NCBI GenBank assembly: GCA_964429355.1
Contig: CAYSCH010000009.1
Location: forward strand, 1 to 55,566
Direction of reading: 5' to 3'
Length of the DNA stretch: 55,566 nt
Source of the DNA: JAAYAY01 sp964429355
GTDB taxonomy: Bacteria; Planctomycetota; Planctomycetia; Pirellulales; Thermoguttaceae
The translations under genes and the position numbers were made by a program. Shown here piece after piece: positions 35,201-42,554 of this stretch (the stretch's first letter is position 1; the number at the start of each line of letters is the position of its first letter). The notes beneath the pieces are model-generated. The model was not told the origin of the DNA and searched no databases. It was given only the letters and a program-made list of their open reading frames with translations.

Positions 35201-35404
35201 TACTCGTCGTCGCCTACGCTGGTCGGTGACCGGATTTACCTGTTCGGTCTGGAGAGCTGCCATGTTCTCAAGGCCGGTGAAGAGGCAGCCGAGGTCGTAG
35301 GGCAAGGCAGCCTCGGCGAGGAGTGCGTGACGAGTCCGGCTTTCGGCAGCGGCCGGATGTTCATCCGTGGTAAAGAGCACCTGTTCTGTATTGGCAACCC
35401 ATGA
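32258..35404 (+). CDS. membrane protein with two tandem PQQ-like propellers (gene 6)
   Basis: 1048 residues as written, with a 10-N gap near residue 11. Three hydrophobic helices at about 45-65, 110-132 and 168-188 (VAFLVVVCALLLADY, LIGTWLVVAGGVILLAS, WCVAGLGVAVIVAAVSL) precede two copies of a 422-residue PQQ-like propeller, about 227-648 and 649-1048, each opening with NWPRFRG and G-GI and carrying 'EGILWK-PVPVPGNSSP', 'GKLLWQTEIPGTPEST' and 'YNAEDGSELWRCKCLRQDVG'. With an inside N-terminus the propellers would face the periplasm. The central part of the two copies is identical at DNA level over 581 bases. It overlaps the next gene by 4 bases. Confidence 0.9.
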   Translation: MSPDPTQPEKXXXXGSEIGSSTPTSDPSGDSTQVWYRALVRSSYVAVAFLVVVCALLLADYTTRVAKDPLNSSGYLALRAKVVANPADMAARETLRMEDQRLRQNYFRQRRFSLIGTWLVVAGGVILLASTKAAVVLHRRLPSPVPVDATKDVDTQESTRTRWCVAGLGVAVIVAAVSLNRTIPTELASLTVTSGQGNAAVPAASISESGTNRDLPPPAAPEPAESSWPTSEELAANWPRFRGPGGLGITAEMDLPISWDAASGEGILWKSPVPVPGNSSPIVWENRLFLTGADEKQRVVMCFDTAAGKLLWQTEIPGTPESTAEPPEVSDDTGFAAPTAACDGRRVYAMFANGDIGAVDFDGKVVWSRSLGIPKNSYGHASSLAMWRDRVILQFDQGAPKDKLSRLIALDGATGNEVWSVPRDVANSWPSPIVTEHNGIAQVITCADPFAIAYNAEDGSELWRCKCLRQDVGPSPVVAGDTLIVANEYPQLTAIRLGGQGDITENKEFVLWTCEDNLPDSCSPVATAEHVYLLASYGMLTCLDTKSGEVRWEWESEDMYSSSPTLVGDRIYLFGLESCHVLKAGEEAAEVVGQGSLGEECVTSPAFGSGRMFIRGKEHLFCIGKSGASAGSPATPKIESPQPAELKPDLPTAEEIATNWPRFRGANGLGIAPAADLPTTWNAESGEGILWKTPVPVPGNSSPVVWDQKLFLTGADEKQRVVMGFDTTKGNLLWQTEIPGTPESTAKPPEVSDDTGFAAPTAACDGRRVYAMFANGDMGAVDFDGKVVWSKSLGIPKNSYGHASSLAVWRDRVILQFDQGVPKDKLSRLIALDGATGNEVWSVPRDVANSWPSPIVTEHNGIAQVITCADPFAIAYNAEDGSELWRCKCLRQDVGPSPVVAGDTLIVANEYPQLTAIRLGGQGDITENKEFVLWTCEDNLPDSCSPVATAEHVYLLASYGMLTCLDTKSGEVRWEWESEDMYSSSPTLVGDRIYLFGLESCHVLKAGEEAAEVVGQGSLGEECVTSPAFGSGRMFIRGKEHLFCIGNP
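32289..32298. other. assembly gap (10 N) near the start of the tandem-propeller gene
   Basis: The gap falls 31 bases after the ATG at 32258, in a Pro-rich N-terminal segment. The frame agrees on both sides as written, but the true length is unknown. Confidence 0.95.
33521..34101 (+). repeat. copy 1 of a 581-bp perfect direct repeat
   Basis: Identical base for base to 34787-35367, at an offset of 1266 bp (422 codons), within the tandem-propeller gene. The flanks of the two copies are clearly diverged. Confidence 0.9.
34787..35367 (+). repeat. copy 2 of a 581-bp perfect direct repeat
   Basis: Identical to 33521-34101. The first differences lie at 34786 (G to A against 33520) and 35368 (A to T against 34102). 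Confidence 0.9.
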
Positions 35405-37755
35405 GCTCCGACCTCGATCTTACATTTGTTCAGCGCTGCGTGGAACTGCACGGGCGGAATCCCGAGGCGGTGATTCCGATCCTGCAGGCGATCCAGGCCG
35501 AGTACCGCTACTTGCCCGCCGAAGCCATGGAGCGGGTGTGCGAGCTGACCGAAATCACGCCGGCCTCGATCACCGGCGTTTCCACGTTCTATACCCAGTT
35601 CCGCCACCGCCCGGTGGGTAAGCACATCGTGTGCGTCTGCCATGGCACCGCCTGTCATGTCAAAGGATCAGGGCTTGTCCAGGATGCCCTGGAATATCAA
35701 CTGGGGATCTCGGGCAACGGCGACGACACCGACAAGGACGGGATTTTCACGGTCGAACGAGTCGCCTGTCTGGGCTGCTGCACCCTTGCGCCGGTAATCA
35801 AGATCGACGACGTTCCCTTCGGCCACGTCACGCCCGCGTCGGTGCCCAGGATCCTCGACGATTTCCTCAAGAATGGGCGGAAGAGCGAGATCCAGATACG
35901 GCACCACGAGGGCCAGCGTCCGTCTCATATGGGCGAAGTGCGGATCGGCATGGGCTCCTGCTGCCAGGCCCAAGGAAGCGGCCAGGTTTACCATGCCATC
36001 GGGCGGGCTCTGGAACGGACGAAGGCGGATGCTGTCATCAAGCGGGTGGGCTGCGTGGGCATGTGCCACCAGACGCCCATCCTGCAAATCGTCCCCGCGG
36101 ATGGTCCAGCGAAATTCTTCTCCAAGGTCACCGCCGGCGAGGCTCAGGAAATTGTTCTTCGGCATTTCAAACCGAAGAGCCTCCTGCAACGGGCGCGGCA
36201 GTCGGCTGTTGGTCTTCTCGATCGGCTCGTGACCGACGAAGTCGGCGATCCCGTTGCCACCCACACGCTCAACATGGAGCAAGGGCCCGCCTGCGCCTTC
36301 CTGCGTCACCAGGTTCACCTGGCTACCGAGAACGTGTCCCATGCCGACCCGACGGACCTGGACGAGTATCTCCGCCACGACGGATTCAAGGCCCTCGAGA
36401 AGTGCCTCAGGGGCCTGACGCCCGAACAACTGATCGAAGAGATTCGCAGGAGCGGGCTGCGAGGGCGGGGCGGGGCGGGGTTCCCTACCGGCATCAAGTG
36501 GGGAAAGGTCCGCGAGGCCCGGGGGGATGTGAAATACGTGGTCTGCAACGGCGATGAAGGCGATCCGGGAGCGTTCATGGACCGTATGCTGCTGGAGAGC
36601 TGCCCCTATCGGATCATCGAGGGAATGACGATCGCAGCGCGGGCTGTCGGCGCCAACGAAGGCGTATTCTACATCCGCGCCGAGTATCCGCTGGCGGTGA
36701 AGCGGGTTCGCGAGGCCCTGGATCGCTGCAGGGAGCGCGGTCTTCTGGGGGAGGACGTTCTCGGCAGCGGAATGAGCTTTCGCGTTTCAGTCAAGGAAGG
36801 CGCGGGGGCGTTTGTGTGCGGCGAGGAGACGGCGCTCCTGGCATCGCTCGAGGGCCGGCGCGGCATGCCGCGGCTGCGGCCACCCTATCCGGCCGAAAGC
36901 GGCTACCGCGGCCAGCCGACCCTGGTCAACAACGTGGAGAGTTTTGCTCTGGTCCCCTGGATCTTCCGCAACGGGGCCGAGAAGTTCGCAGCCCTGGGCA
37001 CCGAGACCAGCAAAGGAACAAAAGTCTTCGCCCTGGCTGGCAAGATCCGCCGCGGCGGGCTCATCGAAGTCCCGATGGGGATCACCATCCGCCAGATCGT
37101 GGAGGAAATCGGCGGCGGCGTTGAAGGCGGGCGCCAGTTCAAGGCCGTGCAGGTCGGAGGCCCTTCCGGCGGCTGTGTGCCCGCGGAACTGGCCGATACG
37201 GCCATCGACTTTGAGGCCCTTTCGAGCGTCGGGGCGATCATGGGGTCCGGCGGGCTGGTGGTGCTCGACGATCAGGACTGCATGGTCGACATTGCCCGTT
37301 ACTTCCTCCGCTTCACCCAGGACCAGTCCTGCGGCAAGTGCACCCTTTGCCGGGTAGGCACGCGGCGGATGCTCGACATACTCGACCGGATCTGCAGCGG
37401 CCGTGGGCAGAAGGGCGATCTAGAGACTCTCGAAAGCCTCGCTTGCTCCGTTCGCCAGGGGAGCATCTGCGGGCTGGGGAAGACGGCGCCGAACCCCGTG
37501 CTCTCCACGCTCAAGTACTTTCGCCACGAATACGAGGCGCACCTGGAAGGCCGTTGCCTGGCCGGCAAGTGCCAGGAAGCGATCCACTACAAGATCAACA
37601 CCCGCTGCATCGGCTGCACCCTGTGCGCGCAGCACTGCCCGGTCGATGCCATTGCGATGACGCCCTACCAGCGTCACAAGATCAACGACGAGATCTGCAC
37701 CCGCTGCGACACCTGCCGCGAGGTATGCCCCACCGGGGCTGTTTACGTGGAGTAG
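35401..37755 (+). CDS. NuoE-NuoF fusion with extra Fe-S domains, HydBC-like (gene 7)
   Basis: 784-residue cytoplasmic NADH-oxidising module. Residues 1-160 are a NuoE/HydC thioredoxin-like [2Fe-2S] domain (C80-x4-C85, C123-x3-C127). Residues 178-255 form a second such fold (GMGSCCQAQGSG, C218-x3-C222) with an incomplete Cys set. Residues 320-700 are NuoF: FMN/NADH motif GRGGAGFPTG (355-364), NGDEGDPGAFMDR (383-395), CGEETALLASLEGRRG and the [4Fe-4S] ligands C644, C647, C650, C690. A CLAGKC pair (719, 724) and two ferredoxin clusters (C736-746, C766-776) end the protein. This order matches HydB-type subunits of electron-bifurcating enzymes fused to their HydC partner. NADH oxidation at FMN is strongly supported; bifurcation is an inference. 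It overlaps gene 6 by 4 bases. Confidence 0.93.
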   Translation: MSSDLDLTFVQRCVELHGRNPEAVIPILQAIQAEYRYLPAEAMERVCELTEITPASITGVSTFYTQFRHRPVGKHIVCVCHGTACHVKGSGLVQDALEYQLGISGNGDDTDKDGIFTVERVACLGCCTLAPVIKIDDVPFGHVTPASVPRILDDFLKNGRKSEIQIRHHEGQRPSHMGEVRIGMGSCCQAQGSGQVYHAIGRALERTKADAVIKRVGCVGMCHQTPILQIVPADGPAKFFSKVTAGEAQEIVLRHFKPKSLLQRARQSAVGLLDRLVTDEVGDPVATHTLNMEQGPACAFLRHQVHLATENVSHADPTDLDEYLRHDGFKALEKCLRGLTPEQLIEEIRRSGLRGRGGAGFPTGIKWGKVREARGDVKYVVCNGDEGDPGAFMDRMLLESCPYRIIEGMTIAARAVGANEGVFYIRAEYPLAVKRVREALDRCRERGLLGEDVLGSGMSFRVSVKEGAGAFVCGEETALLASLEGRRGMPRLRPPYPAESGYRGQPTLVNNVESFALVPWIFRNGAEKFAALGTETSKGTKVFALAGKIRRGGLIEVPMGITIRQIVEEIGGGVEGGRQFKAVQVGGPSGGCVPAELADTAIDFEALSSVGAIMGSGGLVVLDDQDCMVDIARYFLRFTQDQSCGKCTLCRVGTRRMLDILDRICSGRGQKGDLETLESLACSVRQGSICGLGKTAPNPVLSTLKYFRHEYEAHLEGRCLAGKCQEAIHYKINTRCIGCTLCAQHCPVDAIAMTPYQRHKINDEICTRCDTCREVCPTGAVYVE

Positions 37756-37837
37756 CCAGTACAGCTTGCGGCGGCTTGCCCGCCGGCCGTACCGGAACAG
37801 ACCATCCCTTCCTGCGACCAACCGAACACGAGACCCG

Positions 37838-39433
37838 ATGCCACGACTGACGATCGACGAGCGCGAAGTGGAGGTCCCTGCAGGGGCCACGATCCTCGAA
37901 GCGGCCGCTGCGCTGGGCATCGAGATCCCCACGCTCTGCTGCTTCAAGGGCTACACGCCTTCGACGTCGTGCCTGGTCTGCCTGGTCAAGGTCGGCGGCC
38001 GCATGGTTCCTTCCTGCGCGACCCTGGCCGGCGACGGAATGCGGGTGGAGAGTGATACGGCTGAAGTCCACGCGGTTCGCCGTACCGCCCTGGAACTGCT
38101 GCTCAGCGACCACGTGGGCGACTGTCTGGCTCCGTGCCATTTTGCCTGCCCGGCCCATATGGACGTGCCGGTCATGCTCCGGCAGATCCAGGGGGGCCGA
38201 CTTCGCGAGGCGATCGCCACCGTGAAGAACGACATCGCCCTGCCTGCCGTGCTCGGCCGAGTTTGTCCCAAGCCGTGCGAAAAGGGCTGCCGCCGCGCTG
38301 GGGCCGACGGGGCGGTGGCGATCTGCCAGCTCAAACGGTTTGTTGCCGATGAGGACTTGGCCTCCGGCTCGCCCTACCTCCCTGCCTGCGCGGCGGACAG
38401 CGGTCGGTCGGTCGCCGTGGTGGGCGCCGGCCCAACGGGACTGGCGGCTGCGTATCATCTTCGCCGGGCGGGACACGCCGTGACGATCTACGAGAAAGAA
38501 CCGCGACTCGGCGGACGGCTTCGCCACGAACACACGGCCGACGAACTGCCGCCGGAGGTCCTCGATGCGGAGATCGCCACGATTACCCGTCTGGGTATCG
38601 AGATACGCTTGAACGTGCGCCTCGGTGCCGACGTGACTCTCGACGAACTCACCGCCCGTCACGATGCCGTCCTGGTTGCTACGGGTGCCACCCAGAAATC
38701 GGCCGTCGAGGGCTGGTCGCTCAAGGCGACGCCCCGCGGCGTCGATACCGACAAGGACACCTACGCGGCCAGCCGCCAGCGCGTGTTTGCGGCCGGCAAC
38801 GCCATCCGCGGCAAGGGGCTCGTCGTCCGCAGCGTGGCGGATGGGAAAGAAGCGGCTGCGTCGATCGGCCGTTTTCTGTCGCAGGGGAGGTCCACGGCCC
38901 CGGAGAAACCGTTTTCGTCGCGGATCGGCAAGCTGTTGCCCGACGAGCTCAGCGCCTTCATCGCCTCCGGTTCGCTGCTGCCGCTCCGCGAACCGGAATC
39001 GGGCGGCTACACCGCGGCTCTGGCCGTCGAGCAGGCCGGCCGCTGCCTGCACTGCGATTGCCGCGCACTGAGCACCTGCCGGCTGAAGCGATATGCCGAG
39101 ATGTACGGCGCCGATCCGAACCGGTACAAGGGGCAACGGGCGGTCCTCATCCGGAATCTGCAGCACTCCGACGTGATCTACGAACCGGGCAAATGCATCA
39201 ACTGCGGGTTGTGCATCGAGATTGCGGCCGAGGCTGGCGAGCCGCTGGGGTTGACGTTCATCGGCCGCGGTTTCGACGTTCGCGTGGGAGTGCCGTTCGA
39301 TCGCTCCTTGCAGGAGGCCCTCGGCCGGGTCGCGAGACAATGTGTCGAAGCCTGCCCCACGGCAGCGCTGGCCTTCCGCGGGGAAGCCTCGTGCCGCTGC
39401 CAACAAGGCTGTGCCTTGGACGAGGGATTGTGA
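37838..39433 (+). CDS. ferredoxin-head, GltD-like FAD, Fe-S tail flavoprotein (gene 8)
   Basis: 531-residue cytoplasmic flavoprotein. Residues 1-75 are a NuoG/HydA-type [2Fe-2S] domain (C34 or C35, C45, C48, C60). Residues 90-165 match the Fe-S helical N-domain of GltD/NfnB (C96, C100, C104, C143, C147, C151; CPAHMDVPVMLRQIQGGRLR, LGRVCPKPCEKGC). FAD binding is at VAVVGAGPTGLAAAY (192-206), and the second FAD part at VFAAGNAIRGKGLVV (316-330). Only about 30 residues separate ATGA (281) from this second part, whereas GltD has there an NAD(P)H-binding domain of about 120 residues, so that domain is missing. The tail has CLHCDC and a [4Fe-4S] set (C453, C456, C459, with C502 and C506). It takes the place where a hydrogenase or dehydrogenase subunit would normally partner the NuoEF module. 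It starts 82 bases after gene 7. Confidence 0.9.
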   Translation: MPRLTIDEREVEVPAGATILEAAAALGIEIPTLCCFKGYTPSTSCLVCLVKVGGRMVPSCATLAGDGMRVESDTAEVHAVRRTALELLLSDHVGDCLAPCHFACPAHMDVPVMLRQIQGGRLREAIATVKNDIALPAVLGRVCPKPCEKGCRRAGADGAVAICQLKRFVADEDLASGSPYLPACAADSGRSVAVVGAGPTGLAAAYHLRRAGHAVTIYEKEPRLGGRLRHEHTADELPPEVLDAEIATITRLGIEIRLNVRLGADVTLDELTARHDAVLVATGATQKSAVEGWSLKATPRGVDTDKDTYAASRQRVFAAGNAIRGKGLVVRSVADGKEAAASIGRFLSQGRSTAPEKPFSSRIGKLLPDELSAFIASGSLLPLREPESGGYTAALAVEQAGRCLHCDCRALSTCRLKRYAEMYGADPNRYKGQRAVLIRNLQHSDVIYEPGKCINCGLCIEIAAEAGEPLGLTFIGRGFDVRVGVPFDRSLQEALGRVARQCVEACPTAALAFRGEASCRCQQGCALDEGL

Positions 39434-39668
39434 CAGCGTTGTGGTTGGCCGTGAGCCATTCGGGTGGCACGTCCCAGAGCCCCACAGGCGATGGGCGTGG
39501 TGAGCCGCCGGAACACATCCGGCCAGCAATCGTCAGGTAGGTGTCTGGCAATTCACTGGCGCACGCCCTGCTTTGGAGTGCGTGCGATTTGTCTTTGCTT
39601 TCTCAGCAACGTTGTCTCCAGTCAGCACCCTGCCGCCTCAGGACCATCGAATCAATAACTGCCGTATT

Positions 39669-39720
39669 GTCGCCTTTCGCACCGCGAAAGCATCGCCACT
39701 TTCGCGGTGCGAAAGGCGAC
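39669..39720. repeat. 22-bp perfect inverted repeat (REP-like palindrome)
   Basis: The arms 39669-39690 and 39699-39720 are perfect complements (begin GTCGCCTTTCGCACC, end GGTGCGAAAGGCGAC), with an 8-base loop CATCGCCA. No U tract follows. The very long perfect stem after an operon suggests an interspersed palindromic element that may also stop or stabilise the transcript. Confidence 0.8.
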
Positions 39721-39778
39721 AGTCATTCCCTCGCCGATCCTCAGTGGAACGAAACGACAGGCCCGGCGTCCTCGTCGC

Positions 39779-39807
39779 TTGCAGCGACTCGACCGGCAGG
39801 CTATCAT
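39779..39807 (+). promoter_or_regulatory. candidate promoter of the GH-like gene
   Basis: TTGCAG (39779-39784), exactly 17 bases, TATCAT (39802-39807); the predicted start is near 39814, 50 bases before the ATG at 39864. Confidence 0.5.
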
Positions 39808-39863
39808 CCCGGTCAGTCGACATTCCGGCCGACGCACGAAGGTCCAGTATCAAGGAATACCCC

Positions 39864-41432
39864 ATGACAAGTAAGACATGCCTTCTGTTCCTCTTCGCCT
39901 GCTGGTCCGCCGCCGGACTCCTCGCTGCGGAGACGACCCAAAAGACACCCGCTCCCAACGAATCGTTGCGGAACATGTTGGTGATCAACGAAGACAACAG
40001 CCACTTCTTCGGAACGCGAAAGCCCGAAGACATGACCCTCGCCGGCCTGCAGGCCTTTGTCGACCAATACGCCGGCTCCGCTGTGACGCATCTGTTCCTC
40101 AACGCCAACGCCATGCGCGCCAGCTTTCGCAGCAGTTCGCGCGACGCCATCTGGGACCCGGTCGACGGAAAAGAGCCCGACGGACTCTGGCCGCAGAACG
40201 CCAAGCGGCTCCACGAGGCCGGCCTGGATCCCTACGAGGTCTGGATCGATCGCTGCCGCGAAAAGGGTCTGTCGCCCTGGATCTCGATGCGGATGAACGA
40301 CATCCATTCCGTCGACGAACCCGGCAACTTCATGCATTCTTCCTTTTGGCGAGCCCACCCCGAGTTCTGGCGAGTCCCCAACGGATCGGCCAGCCCCTGG
40401 CAGAATCGTGCCATGAACTACGCCCATGCCGAAGTGCGAGAGCACCAGGTGGCTCTGGTCCGGGAACTCGTCGAGCGATACGATCCGGACGGGCTGGAGC
40501 TCGATTGGATGCGGTTTGGCTATCACCTCACGCCGGGGCACGAACGAGAGGAAAGCGGCATCCTCACCGAATTCGTCCGCAACGTCCGCTCTCTGACCGC
40601 CGACTGGTCCGAGAAACGGGGCCACACCATCCTGCTGGGCGTCCGGGCCCCGGCCCATCCTGACGCCGCTTCCGGGCTGGGGATGGATGCGGTTCTCTGG
40701 GCGAAAGAGGGACTCGTGGACCTGATCGTGCCCTGCCCGTTCTGGACGTCATCCGACTTCGACATCCCGGTCGAACTCTGGCAGGAACGCCTGGGCGACA
40801 CGGCCGGACAGGTCGTGGTCGCGCCGGGGCTTGAATTCAACGCCCGCCCATGGCCGGGAGGTCCGGCCGTGGCCAACGATCTGGCCTCGGCCCGAGGCTT
40901 TGCCGCTTCCGCCTATCATCGGGGCGCAGACAGCATCTACCTATTCAACTGGATGGATAGTGAGACTCGACCTGTGGCCGAATCCATGTACGCCCTGCTG
41001 TTGCGCGACGGTCTTTCCCGGAAAGTCGTGCAAAACGCCGCTCGCCGACATCCTGTCTGTTTCCGCGACACCGTGCCGTCGGGCTTTCCCAACGGGGCTC
41101 AACTGCCCGTCGACGCCGCGGTTGGAGGAGACTTCCAGATTCACGTCGGCACCCGTCCCGAATCGGCGGTGGCCTGGGCGATTGCCGGCCTGGCCGGGCG
41201 CGACGGCGCCGCCGAAGCGGGCCTCGAGGCCTCGCTCAACGGTCGCGACCTGGGCCCGGCGGAGAACGATCCCGATCTGGGCGGATTCGGCGGCGGCACG
41301 GTCCGCGCCCTTCGTTTCGCCTGTCCACTCGATACGGTCAACGACGGCTACAACAAGCTCCACATCCGCCAGATCGGTGGCGGCCCGGCTCAGCAGATCG
41401 TGTGGGTTGAAATCCGCTTCGATCCCAAGTAG
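39864..41432 (+). CDS. secreted glycoside-hydrolase-like TIM-barrel protein
   Basis: 522 residues with a signal peptide (MTSKTCLLFLFACWSAAGLL, cleavage near LAA-ET). AAGGA lies 7 bases before the ATG at 39864; the longer open frame from 39573 would run through the palindrome and is rejected. The body resembles bacterial family-10-like or putative glycosyl hydrolase barrels: 'AVTHLFLNANAMRASFRSSS', 'EKGLSPWISMRMNDIHSVDE', 'HQVALVRELVERYDPDGLEL', 'DWMRFGYHLTPGHEREE' and 'DSIYLFNWMDSETRPV'. Conserved Asp/Glu in GLELDWMR and the aromatic-rich loops suit a carbohydrate site. The C-terminal 120 residues are a beta domain. Substrate unknown. Confidence 0.82.
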   Translation: MTSKTCLLFLFACWSAAGLLAAETTQKTPAPNESLRNMLVINEDNSHFFGTRKPEDMTLAGLQAFVDQYAGSAVTHLFLNANAMRASFRSSSRDAIWDPVDGKEPDGLWPQNAKRLHEAGLDPYEVWIDRCREKGLSPWISMRMNDIHSVDEPGNFMHSSFWRAHPEFWRVPNGSASPWQNRAMNYAHAEVREHQVALVRELVERYDPDGLELDWMRFGYHLTPGHEREESGILTEFVRNVRSLTADWSEKRGHTILLGVRAPAHPDAASGLGMDAVLWAKEGLVDLIVPCPFWTSSDFDIPVELWQERLGDTAGQVVVAPGLEFNARPWPGGPAVANDLASARGFAASAYHRGADSIYLFNWMDSETRPVAESMYALLLRDGLSRKVVQNAARRHPVCFRDTVPSGFPNGAQLPVDAAVGGDFQIHVGTRPESAVAWAIAGLAGRDGAAEAGLEASLNGRDLGPAENDPDLGGFGGGTVRALRFACPLDTVNDGYNKLHIRQIGGGPAQQIVWVEIRFDPK

Positions 41433-41465
41433 GCCGACCAACGATGTGCAAGTTCTCAATCCCCA

Positions 41466-42503
41466 TTATTCCCCGTGCGGTACCATGACCGCCTTGATGA
41501 TCGGGGCGGTGCCGTCGATGATGCTCTCCATCGTCTTCTTCGCCTCGCCCGGGGCGAAGGTGTGGGTGACGAGGGCCGAGGCGTCCACCAGCCCGTCGCG
41601 CAGGAGCCGGTTGGCGATCGGAAAGTTGATCGCCGGTTCGGCAAAGGTCGGGATCAGCGAAATCTTGTTGAAGATCAGGGCGTTGATGTCCACTTCGATT
41701 TTGCTCTTGCCGCCGAAGTGCAGCCCGTAGAAGGTGATGATGCCGCCGTACTTGATGATCTTCAGGGCGTCGTAGAGGCTCTGGGGCGGGGAGGATACGA
41801 TGACTCGATCGACCCCGGCAGGGAACTTCTTCTTGATTTCGGTCTCGACGTCCTGGGGACCGACCTGGATCACGTCGTCGCAGCCCATCTTTGGGGCCAG
41901 ATCGAGCCGCGCCTTCTCGCAGGCCGTTTTGGCCTCCAGGCCGGTAATGGCCACGTAGCCGGCCCCATAGAGCTTCGCCACCCGGGCCGACATCAGGCCC
42001 AGGGGGCCCGGCCCGAGCACGACCACGCTGCCGCCGAGGGGAATCTGGGCGTTGAGTACCGAGGTGAGCGAGACGGCCAGCGGCTCGGTGAGGCTGGCCG
42101 ACACATGGTCCAGACCCTCGTAGCGGTTCAGACTGTTGAAACGCACGGCCATGTACTGGCCCATGCCGGGCTGGCCGTCCAGATTGTACATGTTGCGGCA
42201 GAACTGCGGCTGGCCGCTCTTGCAGGCCGCGCACACGCCGCACATCGTGCAGTCCTCCACAATCACGCTGTCGCCGGGCTTGACGGTCGTCACGTTCCTG
42301 CCGACCTCGACCACTTCGGCGGAGATCTCGTGCCCCAGGGGCATCGGGTCGGCCGTCCAGTCGCGCACGAAGTTGATGTCGGTGCCGCACACTCCGCAGG
42401 CCCGGACCTTCACCAGCACGAAATCCTCGGCCAAAGGAGGAATCTCGCGAGTTCGCTCCTGGATATCCAGGTACTTCTTGCCAAAAAGACCTTTCGTTTT
42501 CAT
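41466..42503 (-). CDS. zinc-dependent medium-chain alcohol dehydrogenase
   Basis: 345-residue NAD(P)-dependent polyol or sugar-alcohol dehydrogenase of the threonine/sorbitol dehydrogenase type. The catalytic zinc ligands are visible as C36 (ACGVCGTD) and H58-E59 (GHE). The structural zinc loop has C85, C88, C91, C94 and a further C102. The Rossmann motif is VVVLGPGPLGLMSARVAKLY. The C-terminal half is typical (DRVIVSSPPQSLYDALKIIK, GGIITFYGLHFGGKSK). Cytoplasmic. It lies downstream of the DegT aminotransferase gene on the same strand, with the GxxExxY gene between them, and may oxidise a sugar or inositol-like alcohol to the ketone that the aminotransferase uses; that is an inference. Confidence 0.92.
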   Translation of the reverse strand: MKTKGLFGKKYLDIQERTREIPPLAEDFVLVKVRACGVCGTDINFVRDWTADPMPLGHEISAEVVEVGRNVTTVKPGDSVIVEDCTMCGVCAACKSGQPQFCRNMYNLDGQPGMGQYMAVRFNSLNRYEGLDHVSASLTEPLAVSLTSVLNAQIPLGGSVVVLGPGPLGLMSARVAKLYGAGYVAITGLEAKTACEKARLDLAPKMGCDDVIQVGPQDVETEIKKKFPAGVDRVIVSSPPQSLYDALKIIKYGGIITFYGLHFGGKSKIEVDINALIFNKISLIPTFAEPAINFPIANRLLRDGLVDASALVTHTFAPGEAKKTMESIIDGTAPIIKAVMVPHGE

Positions 42504-42534
42504 CGCCGTCTCCCCTGATTATTTCGATTCAGGA

Positions 42535-42554
42535 GCCACGGATGAAACACGGAT
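42535..42554 (-). repeat. short repeat copy A beside the GxxExxY gene
   Basis: 20 bases, reverse complement of ATCCGTGTTTCATCCGTGGC. It is inverted relative to copy B at 42701. Confidence 0.7.

Larger units (their letters stand above)
39434..39863. other. repeat-rich intergenic region after the redox operon
   Basis: 430 bases without a supported gene. It holds the perfect palindrome at 39669-39720 and a promoter at 39779-39807. Around 39570-39610 is a 'CTTTGGAGTGCGTGCG' stretch that resembles a degenerate interspersed repeat seen in other planctomycetes as far as I recall. Confidence 0.45.

Noticed and set aside
35401..39433. Bidirectional or bifurcating hydrogenase or formate dehydrogenase operon
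   Set aside because: NuoE/NuoF and HydA-type ferredoxin domains are present, but there is no H-cluster domain, NiFe large subunit or molybdopterin subunit in the window.
39573..39863. N-terminal extension of the GH-like protein
   Set aside because: The open frame runs through the 22-bp palindrome; the signal peptide and Shine-Dalgarno fit the ATG at 39864.
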